From: Xanthomarina maritima
GTDB lineage: Bacteria > Bacteroidota > Bacteroidia > Flavobacteriales > Flavobacteriaceae
DNA length: 64,000 nt
Direction of reading: 5' to 3'
Assembly: GCF_008084905.1 (NCBI RefSeq)
Contig: NZ_VSFC01000020.1
Location: 62,001-126,000, forward strand
A program made the translations under genes and the position numbers. Of this stretch, positions 1 through 8,455 are shown piece by piece (the first letter of the stretch is position 1; each line of letters opens with the position of its first letter). The notes under the pieces are model-generated. The model was not told the origin of the DNA. It was given only the letters and a program-made list of their open reading frames with translations, and did not search any database.

Positions 1-460
1 CTATTTTTCTATAAATATGAGCTAGATACTTCACTTCATTAAGGGTCTCTTCGTTATAGGTATCTATTTTATTAAATAGTAAAATGGTTTTAATAGAATA
101 GGCCTCAGCTGTTACTAAAAACCTGTCTATAAAACTTGTAAAAGTTGGTGGGTTATCAATAGTAATCAACAAAAAAACCTGATCGATGTTTGAAGCAATA
201 ATGTGAGTTTGCTTTGAAAGATTTACTGACTTTCTAACAATGTAATTTTTCCTATCGTGTATATGTGTTACAATACCTACGGTTTCTTCATTATTGGTTG
301 TATCTAAATCGAAATCTACTCGATCGCCAACAGCAATAGGATTGGTGCTTTTAATACCTTGTATTCGGAACTTTCCTTTGATTCGGCATTGATAAGTAGC
401 ACCAAAATCTGTTTTTACAGTGTACCAACTTCCAGTAGATTTATATACGATTCCTGTCAT
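1..460 (-). CDS. rsgA: Ribosome small subunit-dependent GTPase RsgA (5' part only)
   Basis: About 153 N-terminal codons are present, read from an ATG at 460-458; the rest runs off the left edge of the window. The visible protein starts MTGIVYKSTGSWY and carries an OB-fold type domain (about residues 1-75, with the GDRVDFD strand). The start of the GTPase domain follows: NIDQVFLLITIDNPP and LLFNKID, the latter being the circularly permuted G4-like NKxD motif. RsgA is a GTPase that assists late maturation of the 30S ribosomal subunit in the cytoplasm. The permuted motif order is typical of the family. The zinc-binding C-terminal part cannot be seen. It is probably read independently of the aromatic operon, whose last gene ends 71 bases downstream of this start on the same strand. 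Confidence 0.88.
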   Translation of the reverse strand, partial: MTGIVYKSTGSWYTVKTDFGATYQCRIKGKFRIQGIKSTNPIAVGDRVDFDLDTTNNEETVGIVTHIHDRKNYIVRKSVNLSKQTHIIASNIDQVFLLITIDNPPTFTSFIDRFLVTAEAYSIKTILLFNKIDTYNEETLNEVKYLAHIYRKI

Positions 461-531
461 TACTACAAAGATGCCACTATTAATTTATATTTAAAAAGAG
501 ATTCGTAAATAATGACCTCATCTATTTACAT

Positions 532-1614
532 TTAACTATTAATAATCTTTTCTTGATGATTGATAGATTCTTGATGAATGGCTTTAAAAACTCTTAAAAT
601 AAATTCTTCGCTTAGGTTTTTCTCTTCCCCTTGAAGAATCATTTTTCCTAATATTTCATTCCATCTTTTAGTCTGTAAAACGGCCACATTATGAGATTTT
701 TTAAGCGATCCAATATCATCTGCAACTTTCATACGTTTCCCCATCATTTCAATTAATTGATGATCAATAACATCTATTTGTGTACGAAACGTGTTTATTT
801 TGTTTTGAAATTCTGCTGCTTCGCCTATTTCTTTTCTAATTCGTAAATCTTTAGTGTATTGAATTAGCGTTTCAGGTGTAATTTGTTGAGACGCATCACT
901 CCAAGCCTTATCTGGATTATGATGGGTTTCCACCATCAACCCATCGTAATTTAAATCAAGAGCTGTTTGGCATAAATCGAAAATAATATCTCTACGTCCA
1001 GCTATGTGCGAAGGATCTAAAATAAGTGGTAAATCTGGAAACCTATTTTGCAAATCGATTGGCAATTGCCATTCCGGATTATTTCTATATCTGGTTTTTT
1101 CATAGGTTGAAAACCCTCTATGAATAACTCCTAAGTTCTCTATTCCTGATGTATGAAGTCTTTCAACAGCACCTAACCAAAGAGCTAAATCTGGATTCAC
1201 AGGATTTTTTACCAAAACAATTTTATCAGTTCCTTTTAAGGCTTCAGCAATTTCTTGAACTATAAACGGACTAACAGTTGTTCTGGCTCCAATCCATAAA
1301 ACATCCACATCGTGTTGCAAGGCTAAATCCACATGGTTGGCATTGGCAACTTCAGTAGAAATTAATAGTCCTGTTTCTTGTTTGGCCTTTTGCAACCATT
1401 TTAAACCCAAAGCTCCTACGCCTTCAAAATTTCCTGGTCGTGTTCTTGGTTTCCAAATGCCTGCTCTTAAAACAGTAGCATCACTTTCTTTTAATTGATG
1501 TGCAATGGTTAAAACTTGTTCTTCTGTTTCTGCACTACAAGGTCCAGCAATCACTAAAGGATGTTCTAAATTGAATGCATTTAACCAGTTTCTTAATTCT
1601 TTTTTATTTTCCAT
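532..1614 (-). CDS. Bifunctional DAHP synthase / chorismate mutase
   Basis: 360 residues with two domains. Residues about 15-260 are a class I (KDO8P-synthase-like) 3-deoxy-7-phosphoheptulonate synthase with IAGPCSAE near residue 22, WKPRTRPGNFEG and DPSHIAGRRD near residue 200. Residues about 270-355 are an AroQ-type chorismate mutase (RTQIDVIDHQLIEMMGKRM). The first activity condenses phosphoenolpyruvate and erythrose-4-phosphate, and the second converts chorismate to prephenate. One protein therefore holds the first shikimate step and the branch step to Phe/Tyr; in this family the mutase domain is thought to mediate feedback control. It is the last gene of the pheA-aminotransferase-tyrA-aroG operon, 10 bases after tyrA, and so falls under the attenuator upstream of pheA. 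Confidence 0.93.
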   Translation of the reverse strand: MENKKELRNWLNAFNLEHPLVIAGPCSAETEEQVLTIAHQLKESDATVLRAGIWKPRTRPGNFEGVGALGLKWLQKAKQETGLLISTEVANANHVDLALQHDVDVLWIGARTTVSPFIVQEIAEALKGTDKIVLVKNPVNPDLALWLGAVERLHTSGIENLGVIHRGFSTYEKTRYRNNPEWQLPIDLQNRFPDLPLILDPSHIAGRRDIIFDLCQTALDLNYDGLMVETHHNPDKAWSDASQQITPETLIQYTKDLRIRKEIGEAAEFQNKINTFRTQIDVIDHQLIEMMGKRMKVADDIGSLKKSHNVAVLQTKRWNEILGKMILQGEEKNLSEEFILRVFKAIHQESINHQEKIINS

Positions 1615-1624
1615 AATCTTTTCT

Positions 1625-2476
1625 TTATGCTATTCCGTTTAAAATATCTTTAATATGATTTATGTTTTCCATGTCATTAAAAATATCATCAAATTTATCT
1701 GCTTCCATATACTCTTTAAATTTAGTTAGATTGCTTATATACTCATCTAAGGTTTCTATGACATTTGTTTTATTCTGCTTAAAAATAGGTGTCCACATAT
1801 TTGGGGAACTTTTTGCCAATCTAACGGTTGAAGCAAATCCACTTCCAGCCAAATCGAAAATATCACGTTCGTTTTTTTCTTTTTCAATTACAGTTTTTCC
1901 AAGCATAAAGGCACTTATATGAGATAAATGCGATACATATGCTATGTGTTTATCGTGTGCTTCCGGATTCATATAGCGTATATTCATACCCATAATTTTG
2001 AAAATAGTTAAAGCGCGTTCATGCAATTTAAAAGCTGTTTTTTCTACTTCACAAATGATATTTGTTTTGTTTTCAAACAAGCCTTCTATGGCTGCTTTTG
2101 GTCCTGAAAATTCGGTTCCTGCTATGGGATGCGTTGCTAAAAAATTTCGTCTTTTCGGGTGATTTTCAACAGCTTTACAAATACTAGCTTTAGTCGATCC
2201 AGAATCAATAACTAACGCATCATCCGATACGTTATCTAAAATGCTTGGCAATAAGATTTCGGTAGCATCCACTGGAATAGAAACGATAACTAAATCGGCT
2301 TTATATAAATCTTCAAAAGTTGCTTTTTCATCAATTAAATTTAAAGATATTGCCTCTTCTAAATGTGAGTCATTCTTATCGATTCCATGAATGGTGATTT
2401 CAGGATTTAATTTCTTAATATCTTTAGAGATGCTTCCTCCAATTAACCCAACTCCTATAATGTATATATGTTTCAT
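1625..2476 (-). CDS. tyrA: Prephenate dehydrogenase
   Basis: 283 residues. The N-terminal Rossmann domain shows IGVGLIGGSISKDIKK at residues 6-21 (the GxGxxG dinucleotide-binding loop). Next come DSGSTKASI and the THPIAGTEFSGP segment with the catalytic-type histidine, near residue 115, and then the helical dimerisation domain (HISAFMLGKT). It oxidatively decarboxylates prephenate to 4-hydroxyphenylpyruvate for tyrosine synthesis. No ACT domain is fused to it, so feedback control by tyrosine is not evident in the protein itself. It lies 4 bases after the aminotransferase gene and 10 bases before the DAHP synthase gene, all on the minus strand, which fits one transcript. Confidence 0.92.
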   Translation of the reverse strand: MKHIYIIGVGLIGGSISKDIKKLNPEITIHGIDKNDSHLEEAISLNLIDEKATFEDLYKADLVIVSIPVDATEILLPSILDNVSDDALVIDSGSTKASICKAVENHPKRRNFLATHPIAGTEFSGPKAAIEGLFENKTNIICEVEKTAFKLHERALTIFKIMGMNIRYMNPEAHDKHIAYVSHLSHISAFMLGKTVIEKEKNERDIFDLAGSGFASTVRLAKSSPNMWTPIFKQNKTNVIETLDEYISNLTKFKEYMEADKFDDIFNDMENINHIKDILNGIA

Positions 2477-2480
2477 TTTA

Positions 2481-3623
2481 TTAAATTCTTGCGATAGCTT
2501 CTTCTATGATATCTGTTGATGCACAAAGTGAAAACCTAACATACCCTTCACCTTGACCTCCAAAAATAGTTCCTGGAGCTATAAAAATTTCATGCTCTTT
2601 TAATAATAAATCGATAAATTCTTCCGATTTTAAAAAGGGTGGAATTTTAGCCCAAACAAACAATCCTGAAGCATTTCTATCATACGTACAGTTTAAACTA
2701 TCTGCTAATTTCCAGATTAATTTTCGTCTTTCTTCATACACATTATTTAAACTTACATACCATAATTTGGAACACTTTAGAGCTTCAATGGCTCCTTTTT
2801 GTATACCATAAAACATACCAGAATCCATATTGCTTTTTACCTTTAAAACATGATTTATATAGTCTGATTTTCCTAATACCATGCCTACTCTCCAACCAGA
2901 CATATTAAATGTTTTACTTAAAGAATTAAGTTCTAAACAAACATCTTTCGCTCCAGGAATACTTAAAATACTTAGAGGAATATCATTCAAAATAAATCCA
3001 TAAGGATTATCGTTAACAATTAAAATATGATGTCTTTTGGCAAATGCAACCAAACGTGTAAAAAAAGCTTCGGTTGCAACAGCTCCTGTTGGCATGTGTG
3101 GATAATTAATCCACATGATTTTCACTTTAGACAAATCTTGTTCTTCCAATTTTTCTATATCTGGTAACCAGCTAATAGCTTCGCTTAAATCATAAAAAAC
3201 AGGTTCGGCTCCAACCAAATTTGTAACCGATGCATAAGTGGGATATCCTGGATTTGGAATAAGCACCTGATCTCCTGGATTTAAAAAAGCCATAGAAATA
3301 TGCATAATCCCTTCTTTACTTCCCATAAGTGGTAACACCTCTGTAGTTGGGCTTAAATACACTTGAAACTGGTCTCTATAAAAACTAACAATAGCTTCGC
3401 GCAATTCAGGCAAACCTTGATAACTTTGGTATTGGTTAGCCTGAGCATCAGTTAAACTATTATTTAAAGCTGTAATGACACTTTGTGGAGGCTGTAAATC
3501 TGGACTACCAATCCCTAAATTTATGATTGGTTTACCATTAGCTTCTAACAATCTAACTTCCCTAAGTTTCCTCGAAAAGTAGTATTCTTCAATGGTTTGC
3601 AATCTATTTGCTGCTTCAATCAT
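2481..3623 (-). CDS. PLP-dependent aminotransferase, class I/II (aromatic operon)
   Basis: 380 residues, fold type I. The PLP lysine is in SLSKTFNMSGWRVG (about residue 235); NPGYPTY and NDNPYGF are cofactor-site motifs, and RFSLC near the C-terminus holds the carboxylate-binding arginine. It shares one base with pheA (ATGA overlap) and is followed 4 bases later by tyrA. That position makes it the likely transaminase for phenylpyruvate and 4-hydroxyphenylpyruvate, or possibly for prephenate itself. The sequence alone does not fix the substrate, as related enzymes are annotated as aspartate or LL-diaminopimelate-type aminotransferases. Confidence 0.88.
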   Translation of the reverse strand: MIEAANRLQTIEEYYFSRKLREVRLLEANGKPIINLGIGSPDLQPPQSVITALNNSLTDAQANQYQSYQGLPELREAIVSFYRDQFQVYLSPTTEVLPLMGSKEGIMHISMAFLNPGDQVLIPNPGYPTYASVTNLVGAEPVFYDLSEAISWLPDIEKLEEQDLSKVKIMWINYPHMPTGAVATEAFFTRLVAFAKRHHILIVNDNPYGFILNDIPLSILSIPGAKDVCLELNSLSKTFNMSGWRVGMVLGKSDYINHVLKVKSNMDSGMFYGIQKGAIEALKCSKLWYVSLNNVYEERRKLIWKLADSLNCTYDRNASGLFVWAKIPPFLKSEEFIDLLLKEHEIFIAPGTIFGGQGEGYVRFSLCASTDIIEEAIARI

Positions 3624-4447
3624 TATTTTGTGTTTTTATATTCACCTAATATTTTAAATGCTTCTGACATAATTTCTATAATAGATTTAGCCTTTTTATA
3701 ATCTTCATAATCATTAAAAGTAACATCAACAAAAAAGGCATATTTCCAAGGGGTTTCAATTTTTGGTAAAGATTGTATTTTAGTTAAATTTAATTTACAA
3801 TCGCTCATAACATTGAGTAAAGTTGCCAAACTGCCTCTTTTATGCTCTAATTCAAATTTTATGGATGCTTTGTTAATTTCTTCTTCTGGGATTTCGTGAT
3901 TTTCTCTTTTAACAATTACAAATCTTGTTTCGTTATGTTTTATGGTTTGAATGCTTTCAGAAATAATGTTCAATTCAAATATTTCTGAAGCTAATTTACT
4001 GGCAATTGCTGCAACTCCTTTTAAACTTTTATTTTGAATACGTTGCGCAACTTCAGCTGTATCTTTATCTTCTATGAGTTTGATACGTGAATGCTTTCTA
4101 AAGAATTCTTTGCATTGCAATAAGGCCATTGGATGCGAGTATACCTCAAAAATATCGTCTATAGATTGATTTGGTAAAGCCATTAAATGATGTTGCACAT
4201 CTAAATAATGCTCTCCAACTATATGCAAATTATGATGATCAATCAATGCATAATTTGGAATGATAGATCCAGCAATTGAGTTCTCTAAAGCCATAACAAC
4301 TGCATCTGTTTTCCCTGTAATCAGGCTATGTACTGCCTCATCAAAAGTCAAACAATCTTTTACAATTATTTGGTCTCCAAAATATTGCTGAGACACAATA
4401 TGATGAAACGATCCTTTAACACCTTGTATAGCTACTGTTTTTATCAA
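3623..4447 (-). CDS. pheA: Prephenate dehydratase with ACT domain
   Basis: 274 residues. The catalytic domain (about 1-185) begins KTVAIQGVKGSFH and holds the TRFVIV motif near residue 174 that is diagnostic for prephenate dehydratases. The C-terminal ACT domain (about 195-270; KRGSLATLLNVM, then LTKIQSLPK) is where phenylalanine feedback usually acts. It converts prephenate to phenylpyruvate. The start appears to be a TTG at 4447-4445: no ATG exists upstream in frame before a stop, and the family's N-terminus begins at exactly this point. It is the first structural gene of the aromatic operon and lies directly behind a Phe/Tyr leader peptide and terminator hairpin. Confidence 0.92.
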   Translation of the reverse strand: MIKTVAIQGVKGSFHHIVSQQYFGDQIIVKDCLTFDEAVHSLITGKTDAVVMALENSIAGSIIPNYALIDHHNLHIVGEHYLDVQHHLMALPNQSIDDIFEVYSHPMALLQCKEFFRKHSRIKLIEDKDTAEVAQRIQNKSLKGVAAIASKLASEIFELNIISESIQTIKHNETRFVIVKRENHEIPEEEINKASIKFELEHKRGSLATLLNVMSDCKLNLTKIQSLPKIETPWKYAFFVDVTFNDYEDYKKAKSIIEIMSEAFKILGEYKNTK

Positions 4448-4475
4448 AACGTTTATTCTAATTTAAAATTCATTA

Positions 4476-4510
4476 CAAAAAAAAAGTCTCGATATATATC
4501 GAGACTTTTT
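4476..4510 (-). terminator. Attenuator terminator of the phe/tyr operon
   Basis: Positions 4481-4510 are a perfect 30-base palindrome. Read on the minus strand it is a hairpin with GTCTCG and CGAGAC arms, followed by an unbroken T run. It lies after the leader peptide stop (4534) and before the pheA start (4447), so it would stop transcription before the structural genes. A second CGAGAC copy inside the leader ORF (plus-strand positions 4547-4552) can pair with the 5' arm (4500-4505) and prevent the terminator. Confidence 0.85.
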
Positions 4511-4533
4511 AAACGTGTATTATTAATTAAAAA

Positions 4534-4614
4534 TTACATGTACAGGGTCTCGTTTCTTTTATTAAAAAAGAAATAATGCCAGTTGTAATATGCAAAATTT
4601 AATGTTGCTTTCAT
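4534..4614 (-). CDS. Phe/Tyr-rich leader peptide (attenuation)
   Basis: A 26-codon ORF with ATG at 4614-4612 and TAA at 4536-4534. Its core is NFAYYNWHYFFFN: four Phe and four Tyr occur in 26 residues, seven of them within 11 residues, including three consecutive Phe codons. It begins a few bases downstream of the inferred transcription start and ends 24 bases before the terminator hairpin. Codons 21-23 contain CGAGAC, a copy of the terminator 3' arm. A ribosome stalled at the Phe/Tyr codons would leave this segment free to form an antiterminator, while one reaching the stop would cover it. This is the standard logic of amino-acid attenuation. The peptide itself probably has no other function. 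Confidence 0.82.
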   Translation of the reverse strand: MKATLNFAYYNWHYFFFNKRNETLYM

Positions 4615-4624
4615 ATTCAGATTG

Positions 4625-4653
4625 CTAAAGTAGCTAATAAAATGAAAAAACAA
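4625..4653 (-). promoter_or_regulatory. Candidate promoter of the phe/tyr operon
   Basis: Read on the minus strand there is TTG (4653-4651), 18 bases, then TACTTTAG (4632-4625), one mismatch from the Bacteroidota -7 consensus TAnnTTTG. The predicted start would lie only some 5-15 bases upstream of the leader peptide ATG at 4614. Confidence 0.55.
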
Positions 4654-4723
4654 AACGTAAAGGCAATTTTTTAATAGAAAACATTTATGAATTAGTTATT
4701 TTTACAAAAAAACTAAGCATTTT

Positions 4724-5620
4724 ATGTCTATAGAAGTAGAGAACATCACAAAAATTTACGGGTCACAAAAAGCGTTGAATAATGTATCATTTAAGGTTAA
4801 CAAACCAGAAATCGTTGGTTTCTTAGGACCAAATGGCGCAGGAAAATCGACCATGATGAAAATTCTAACTACATATATTAATGCTTCAGATGGTCTAGCT
4901 AAAGTAAACAACTTTGATGTTATAACTAATAAACAAAAGGTACAACAAAGTGTAGGGTATTTGCCAGAACACAATCCATTGTACTTAGAACAATATGTTA
5001 GAGAATATTTAGCTTTTAATGCGCAAGTGTATGCTGTGGATAAAAACCGAATTGAAGAAGTGATTCAACTTACAGGTTTAACTCCAGAAGCTCATAAAAA
5101 AATTGGACAGCTATCTAAAGGATATAGACAACGTGTTGGCTTGGCCAATGCCTTATTACACAATCCAGATGTTTTAATTTTAGATGAGCCAACTACAGGT
5201 TTAGACCCAAACCAATTGGTAGACATTAGAAATTTGATTAAGAATATTGGGAAAGAAAAAACCGTTTTTCTTTCTACACATATCATGCAAGAAGTTGAAG
5301 CTATGTGCGACCGAGTAATTATTATCAATAATGGTGAAATAGTGGCAGACAAAAAACTAAAAGAGCTTCGTGAAGGACAAGAACAAATTGTTATTGTGGA
5401 ATTTGATTATCGTGTGGAAGATGCATTTTTAATGAAACTTCCTAAAGTAAAACATGTTTTGAACACGCATGATTTTGTTTATGAAATAACCTTTTCTACT
5501 GCTGAAGATATGCGTTCTCATGTATTTGATTTTGCGCATGATAATCAATTAAAAATTCTTCAATTAAATCAGAAAAACGCGAGTTTAGAGAGTCTGTTTA
5601 GGGATTTGACAAACAATTAA
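4724..5620 (+). CDS. gldA: Gliding-motility ABC transporter ATP-binding subunit GldA
   Basis: 298 residues, an ABC ATPase: Walker A GPNGAGKST near residue 35, a signature-like LSKGYRQRVGLA near residue 133, Walker B VLILDEPTTGLDP, and the H-loop STHIMQEVEAM. After about residue 215 comes a C-terminal extension (QEQIVIVEFDY) as in GldA and other drug- or lipid-type exporters of Bacteroidota. GldA is the cytoplasmic ATPase that works with membrane partners GldF and GldG, which are not in this window; gldA lying apart from gldFG is usual for the family. It is divergent from the phe/tyr operon. The assignment rests on overall resemblance; another DrrA-like ABC ATPase is the alternative. Confidence 0.8.
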   Translation: MSIEVENITKIYGSQKALNNVSFKVNKPEIVGFLGPNGAGKSTMMKILTTYINASDGLAKVNNFDVITNKQKVQQSVGYLPEHNPLYLEQYVREYLAFNAQVYAVDKNRIEEVIQLTGLTPEAHKKIGQLSKGYRQRVGLANALLHNPDVLILDEPTTGLDPNQLVDIRNLIKNIGKEKTVFLSTHIMQEVEAMCDRVIIINNGEIVADKKLKELREGQEQIVIVEFDYRVEDAFLMKLPKVKHVLNTHDFVYEITFSTAEDMRSHVFDFAHDNQLKILQLNQKNASLESLFRDLTNN

Positions 5621-5621
5621 A

Positions 5622-6368
5622 TTAATCAAAAATAAGTTCTCCAGTATAAAACTGTTCAACCTCTACTATGGGTGGATTGTTTTTTGAAATTAAATCTCCT
5701 GTGCCTCGTAATTCTCCTGTTAATGATAGTTGCGGATTTACAATCATATCATTGCTTCCTCTATGGTAAATTTCTACTTCTTGAGCTTCTAGGTTAGCCC
5801 CTTCAAAACGACCAACTCCAGAGTAAAAACCAACAATTAAATTATTTGTTTGTCCAGAGATATAAAAAGAAGAGATATTATTAGCTGTTATTCTTAAGAT
5901 ATTCGTATTCACTTGCAATCTAAAGTCTCCAACAGTAATTGTTCCTGTATAATTAGAATCTTCAGAAAACAATTTTAAATTGTTATAGCTTAAAACGCCA
6001 TCTGATGAAATATCAAATTGTGTCGAGCTTCTAATATCTGTAATATTGGGAGCAGAAACATATACTTTTGTTGGTTCGTAATCTCTAACATAATTACAAT
6101 GGTTGTTATCTGTTAATCTTAATTGGTTGTTAACCACTTCTACTTCAACATCATTCATTAAATTTTCTCCAGTTTCAATTAAAACATGAAATTCTGGTGC
6201 TTCTTTTAAAATCAATTCTATGTTTCTGTTGACAAGAATTTTTTCAAATGGTTCAACTACAACCTCTTGTTGAATTATATTTCCTGATTTCTGGAAACAA
6301 TCAATGGCGTCCTCGCTATCACAAGAAAATAAAACTGCAAAAACTAATATGTAAAGTATTTTTTTCAT
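5622..6368 (-). CDS. Head GIN-domain (DUF2807) lipoprotein
   Basis: 248 residues. The N-terminus is a lipoprotein signal (MKKILYILVFAVLFSC, Cys at 16 as lipidation site). The body is beta-strand rich with the GIN/DUF2807 pattern: FEKILVNRNIELILKEAPEFHVLIETGENLM at about 42-72, then YVSAPNITDIRSSTQFDI and later a GTGDL-type turn. Proteins of this kind are predicted right-handed beta-helix domains on the cell surface of Bacteroidota, and their role is unknown. The gene is 3 bases after the PagL-like gene on the same strand, so the two envelope genes probably share a transcript. Its end is one base from the gldA stop, in convergent orientation. Confidence 0.8.
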   Translation of the reverse strand: MKKILYILVFAVLFSCDSEDAIDCFQKSGNIIQQEVVVEPFEKILVNRNIELILKEAPEFHVLIETGENLMNDVEVEVVNNQLRLTDNNHCNYVRDYEPTKVYVSAPNITDIRSSTQFDISSDGVLSYNNLKLFSEDSNYTGTITVGDFRLQVNTNILRITANNISSFYISGQTNNLIVGFYSGVGRFEGANLEAQEVEIYHRGSNDMIVNPQLSLTGELRGTGDLISKNNPPIVEVEQFYTGELIFD

Positions 6369-6371
6369 ATT

Positions 6372-7463
6372 TTATAATCTTATTCCAACACCAAACTCAA
6401 CAGCTTCAGCTTTAGCTCCATGAGATTTTAAAGTAATCGCTCCAAATATTTTTTCGCCAAAATAACGTTTCATCCCAATTCTAAGATAAGTTCTTCCTTC
6501 AAAATCATATGGGTAATAAACATAATAGCCTATTTGTGTTATTAAAGACATTTTATTGATAAATAATTCGTGCCCAGCAAAAACACCAACACGTTTATAA
6601 TCTTCATCTCCTGAGACATCTTCTTCAGGAAAAGACACCGATTTGTAATAAATAAGTTCTTTTAAAAACATAGAAAAGAAAACATCTGCACCTAATTGTA
6701 CTGCACTTTTTCGAGCCAGACGTTTATCTGCATAAGCCGAAAGTATGTAAAATGGATATTGACCACTTCCAACAACATCGCTTTCATTTATTCCACTTCT
6801 AAAAACTAAGTTATATTTAATAGGTTGTGTGAATTTTTCTTTGGTAACTGTCTTAATATATTCTGGGTTTTCCTCATCTAAATTATAAGTTACACCAATA
6901 TTAAAAGCTATGGAATTTACACTGGTGTTTGGCGCTTTTATATTGGCATTAGAATAATGTAGTAATGACAAACCAGCTTGAATTCCAAATCTATCAAACA
7001 ATCGTTCTTTTTTATAATTAATCATTAAATAGGTGGCACTTAAAATAGACGTTCCAAAAGCTACGTTTTTATGATTATCTACTTTATCGTATGGATTTGT
7101 ATTGTAAGCCAATCCTTGACCAATACGTAACATCAAATGACGTTTTATAAAGTAAAAATTATAATGTGCATATAGCGAATAATTATCTCCTAAAACTTCA
7201 TTCTTTAAATCTTGGTATGCAAAAGAAACACCCCAATCTGGATAACCATAACGCTGTTCCCAATCTTTTTCACCAAACGTTTTTTTGTTCCAACTTAAAA
7301 TAACACCTTCTGGATGCCCTTTTATTAAATGAAGTATGTCGTCATTATGCAAGGCAATATTACCTGTAAAATAATTTACATCGAAATAGGATTTGTTTTG
7401 CTTTTCTTGTGAAAAAACAAAACCAAAATACAGACACAACAAGCAGGTTAATAATTGCCTCAT
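6372..7463 (-). CDS. Acyloxyacyl hydrolase / lipid A deacylase, PagL-like
   Basis: 363 residues with a Sec signal peptide (MRQLLTCLLCLYFGFVFSQ). Alternating amphipathic strands suggest an outer-membrane beta-barrel. The segment LSLLHYSNANIKAPN near residue 170 carries the H-x-S-N pattern that holds the catalytic His and Ser in PagL enzymes. These remove an acyl chain from lipid A in the outer leaflet. The protein is longer than classical PagL (about 170 residues), as is usual in Bacteroidota, with a second barrel-like half (residues about 210-363). Substrate and activity are inferred from the motif only. Confidence 0.7.
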   Translation of the reverse strand: MRQLLTCLLCLYFGFVFSQEKQNKSYFDVNYFTGNIALHNDDILHLIKGHPEGVILSWNKKTFGEKDWEQRYGYPDWGVSFAYQDLKNEVLGDNYSLYAHYNFYFIKRHLMLRIGQGLAYNTNPYDKVDNHKNVAFGTSILSATYLMINYKKERLFDRFGIQAGLSLLHYSNANIKAPNTSVNSIAFNIGVTYNLDEENPEYIKTVTKEKFTQPIKYNLVFRSGINESDVVGSGQYPFYILSAYADKRLARKSAVQLGADVFFSMFLKELIYYKSVSFPEEDVSGDEDYKRVGVFAGHELFINKMSLITQIGYYVYYPYDFEGRTYLRIGMKRYFGEKIFGAITLKSHGAKAEAVEFGVGIRL

Positions 7464-7497
7464 TTATTTAATTTGTGAAGCAAAAATAGCAGAATAT

Positions 7498-8454
7498 TTA
7501 AAATACCTGCGATGCTATGGCTTTTATATTATCACTTTTTCCCATAGAATAGTAATGGAGAACTGGAATTCCTGCTTTTTGAAGCTCTTTAGATTGCTCA
7601 ATACACCACTCAATTCCTAATTGTCTTACTTGATTATTGTCTTTGCATTTTACCACTTCAAGTATTAATTCTTCTGGTAAATCTACATGAAAACGATGTG
7701 GAATTAAGTTTAGTTGTTTTTTCGTTGCTATAGGTTTTAAACCAGGAATAATAGGAACAGTTATACCCTCTTTTCTGCATTTTTTTACAAAATCGAAAAA
7801 CTTCTGATTGTCGAAAAACATTTGAGTAACAATATATTCTGCACCATTTTTAATTTTCTTTTTCAAGAAATGTATATCACTATCCAAACTTGGTGCTTCC
7901 ATATGTTTTTCTGGATAAGCAGCTACACCGACACAAAAATTGGTGGCTGAAGTATTAAGAAGTTCTTCATCTAAATAACTTCCACTATTTAACTCTGAAA
8001 TTTGTGTTACCAACTCACTTGCATAGTTGTGACCTTCTTTTTCTGCTCTAAAATAAGTTTCTGTTTTTACAGCATCGCCACGTAAAGCCATAACATTATT
8101 GATTCCTAAAAAATCTAAATCAATCAAGAAATTTTCTGTGTCTTCTCTTGTAAATCCACCACATAAAATATGCGGAATAGCATCTACATGATATTTGTTT
8201 TGAATAGCTGCACAAATTCCAACCGTTCCTGGACGTTTTTTAACTACCTTTTTTTGCAGCAATCCGTTTTCAAGTTCTTTATAAACATATTCTTCTCGAT
8301 GATAGGTAACATCAATAAATGGAGGTTTAAATTCCATTAAAGGGTCAATACTATCAAAAACAGATTGGATGTGTTGTCCTTTTAAAGGTGGTAAAATCTC
8401 AAATGAAAATTGTGTATTTCCATTTGCTTTTTTTATGTGTTCTGTTACTTTCAT
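7498..8454 (-). CDS. metF: Methylenetetrahydrofolate reductase
   Basis: 318 residues, a TIM-barrel FAD enzyme: FSFEILPP at the N-terminus, VTYHREEY, GINNVMALRGD near residue 118, and MFFDNQKFFDFVKKC, all typical of MetF. It reduces 5,10-methylene-THF to 5-methyl-THF, the methyl donor for MetH, and it is the last gene of the methionine operon. It is separated from metH2 by 155 bases that hold two copies of a palindromic repeat. One of these ends 1 base before the ATG and supplies an AGGAGG run just upstream of the start. Confidence 0.95.
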   Translation of the reverse strand: MKVTEHIKKANGNTQFSFEILPPLKGQHIQSVFDSIDPLMEFKPPFIDVTYHREEYVYKELENGLLQKKVVKKRPGTVGICAAIQNKYHVDAIPHILCGGFTREDTENFLIDLDFLGINNVMALRGDAVKTETYFRAEKEGHNYASELVTQISELNSGSYLDEELLNTSATNFCVGVAAYPEKHMEAPSLDSDIHFLKKKIKNGAEYIVTQMFFDNQKFFDFVKKCRKEGITVPIIPGLKPIATKKQLNLIPHRFHVDLPEELILEVVKCKDNNQVRQLGIEWCIEQSKELQKAGIPVLHYYSMGKSDNIKAIASQVF

Positions 8455-8455
8455 A

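Noticed and set aside
4328-4576. Plus-strand open frame of 82 codons across the pheA start and attenuator
   Set aside because: It overlaps pheA and the terminator palindrome, its composition is Lys/Tyr/Phe noise, and the minus-strand leader explains the region better.
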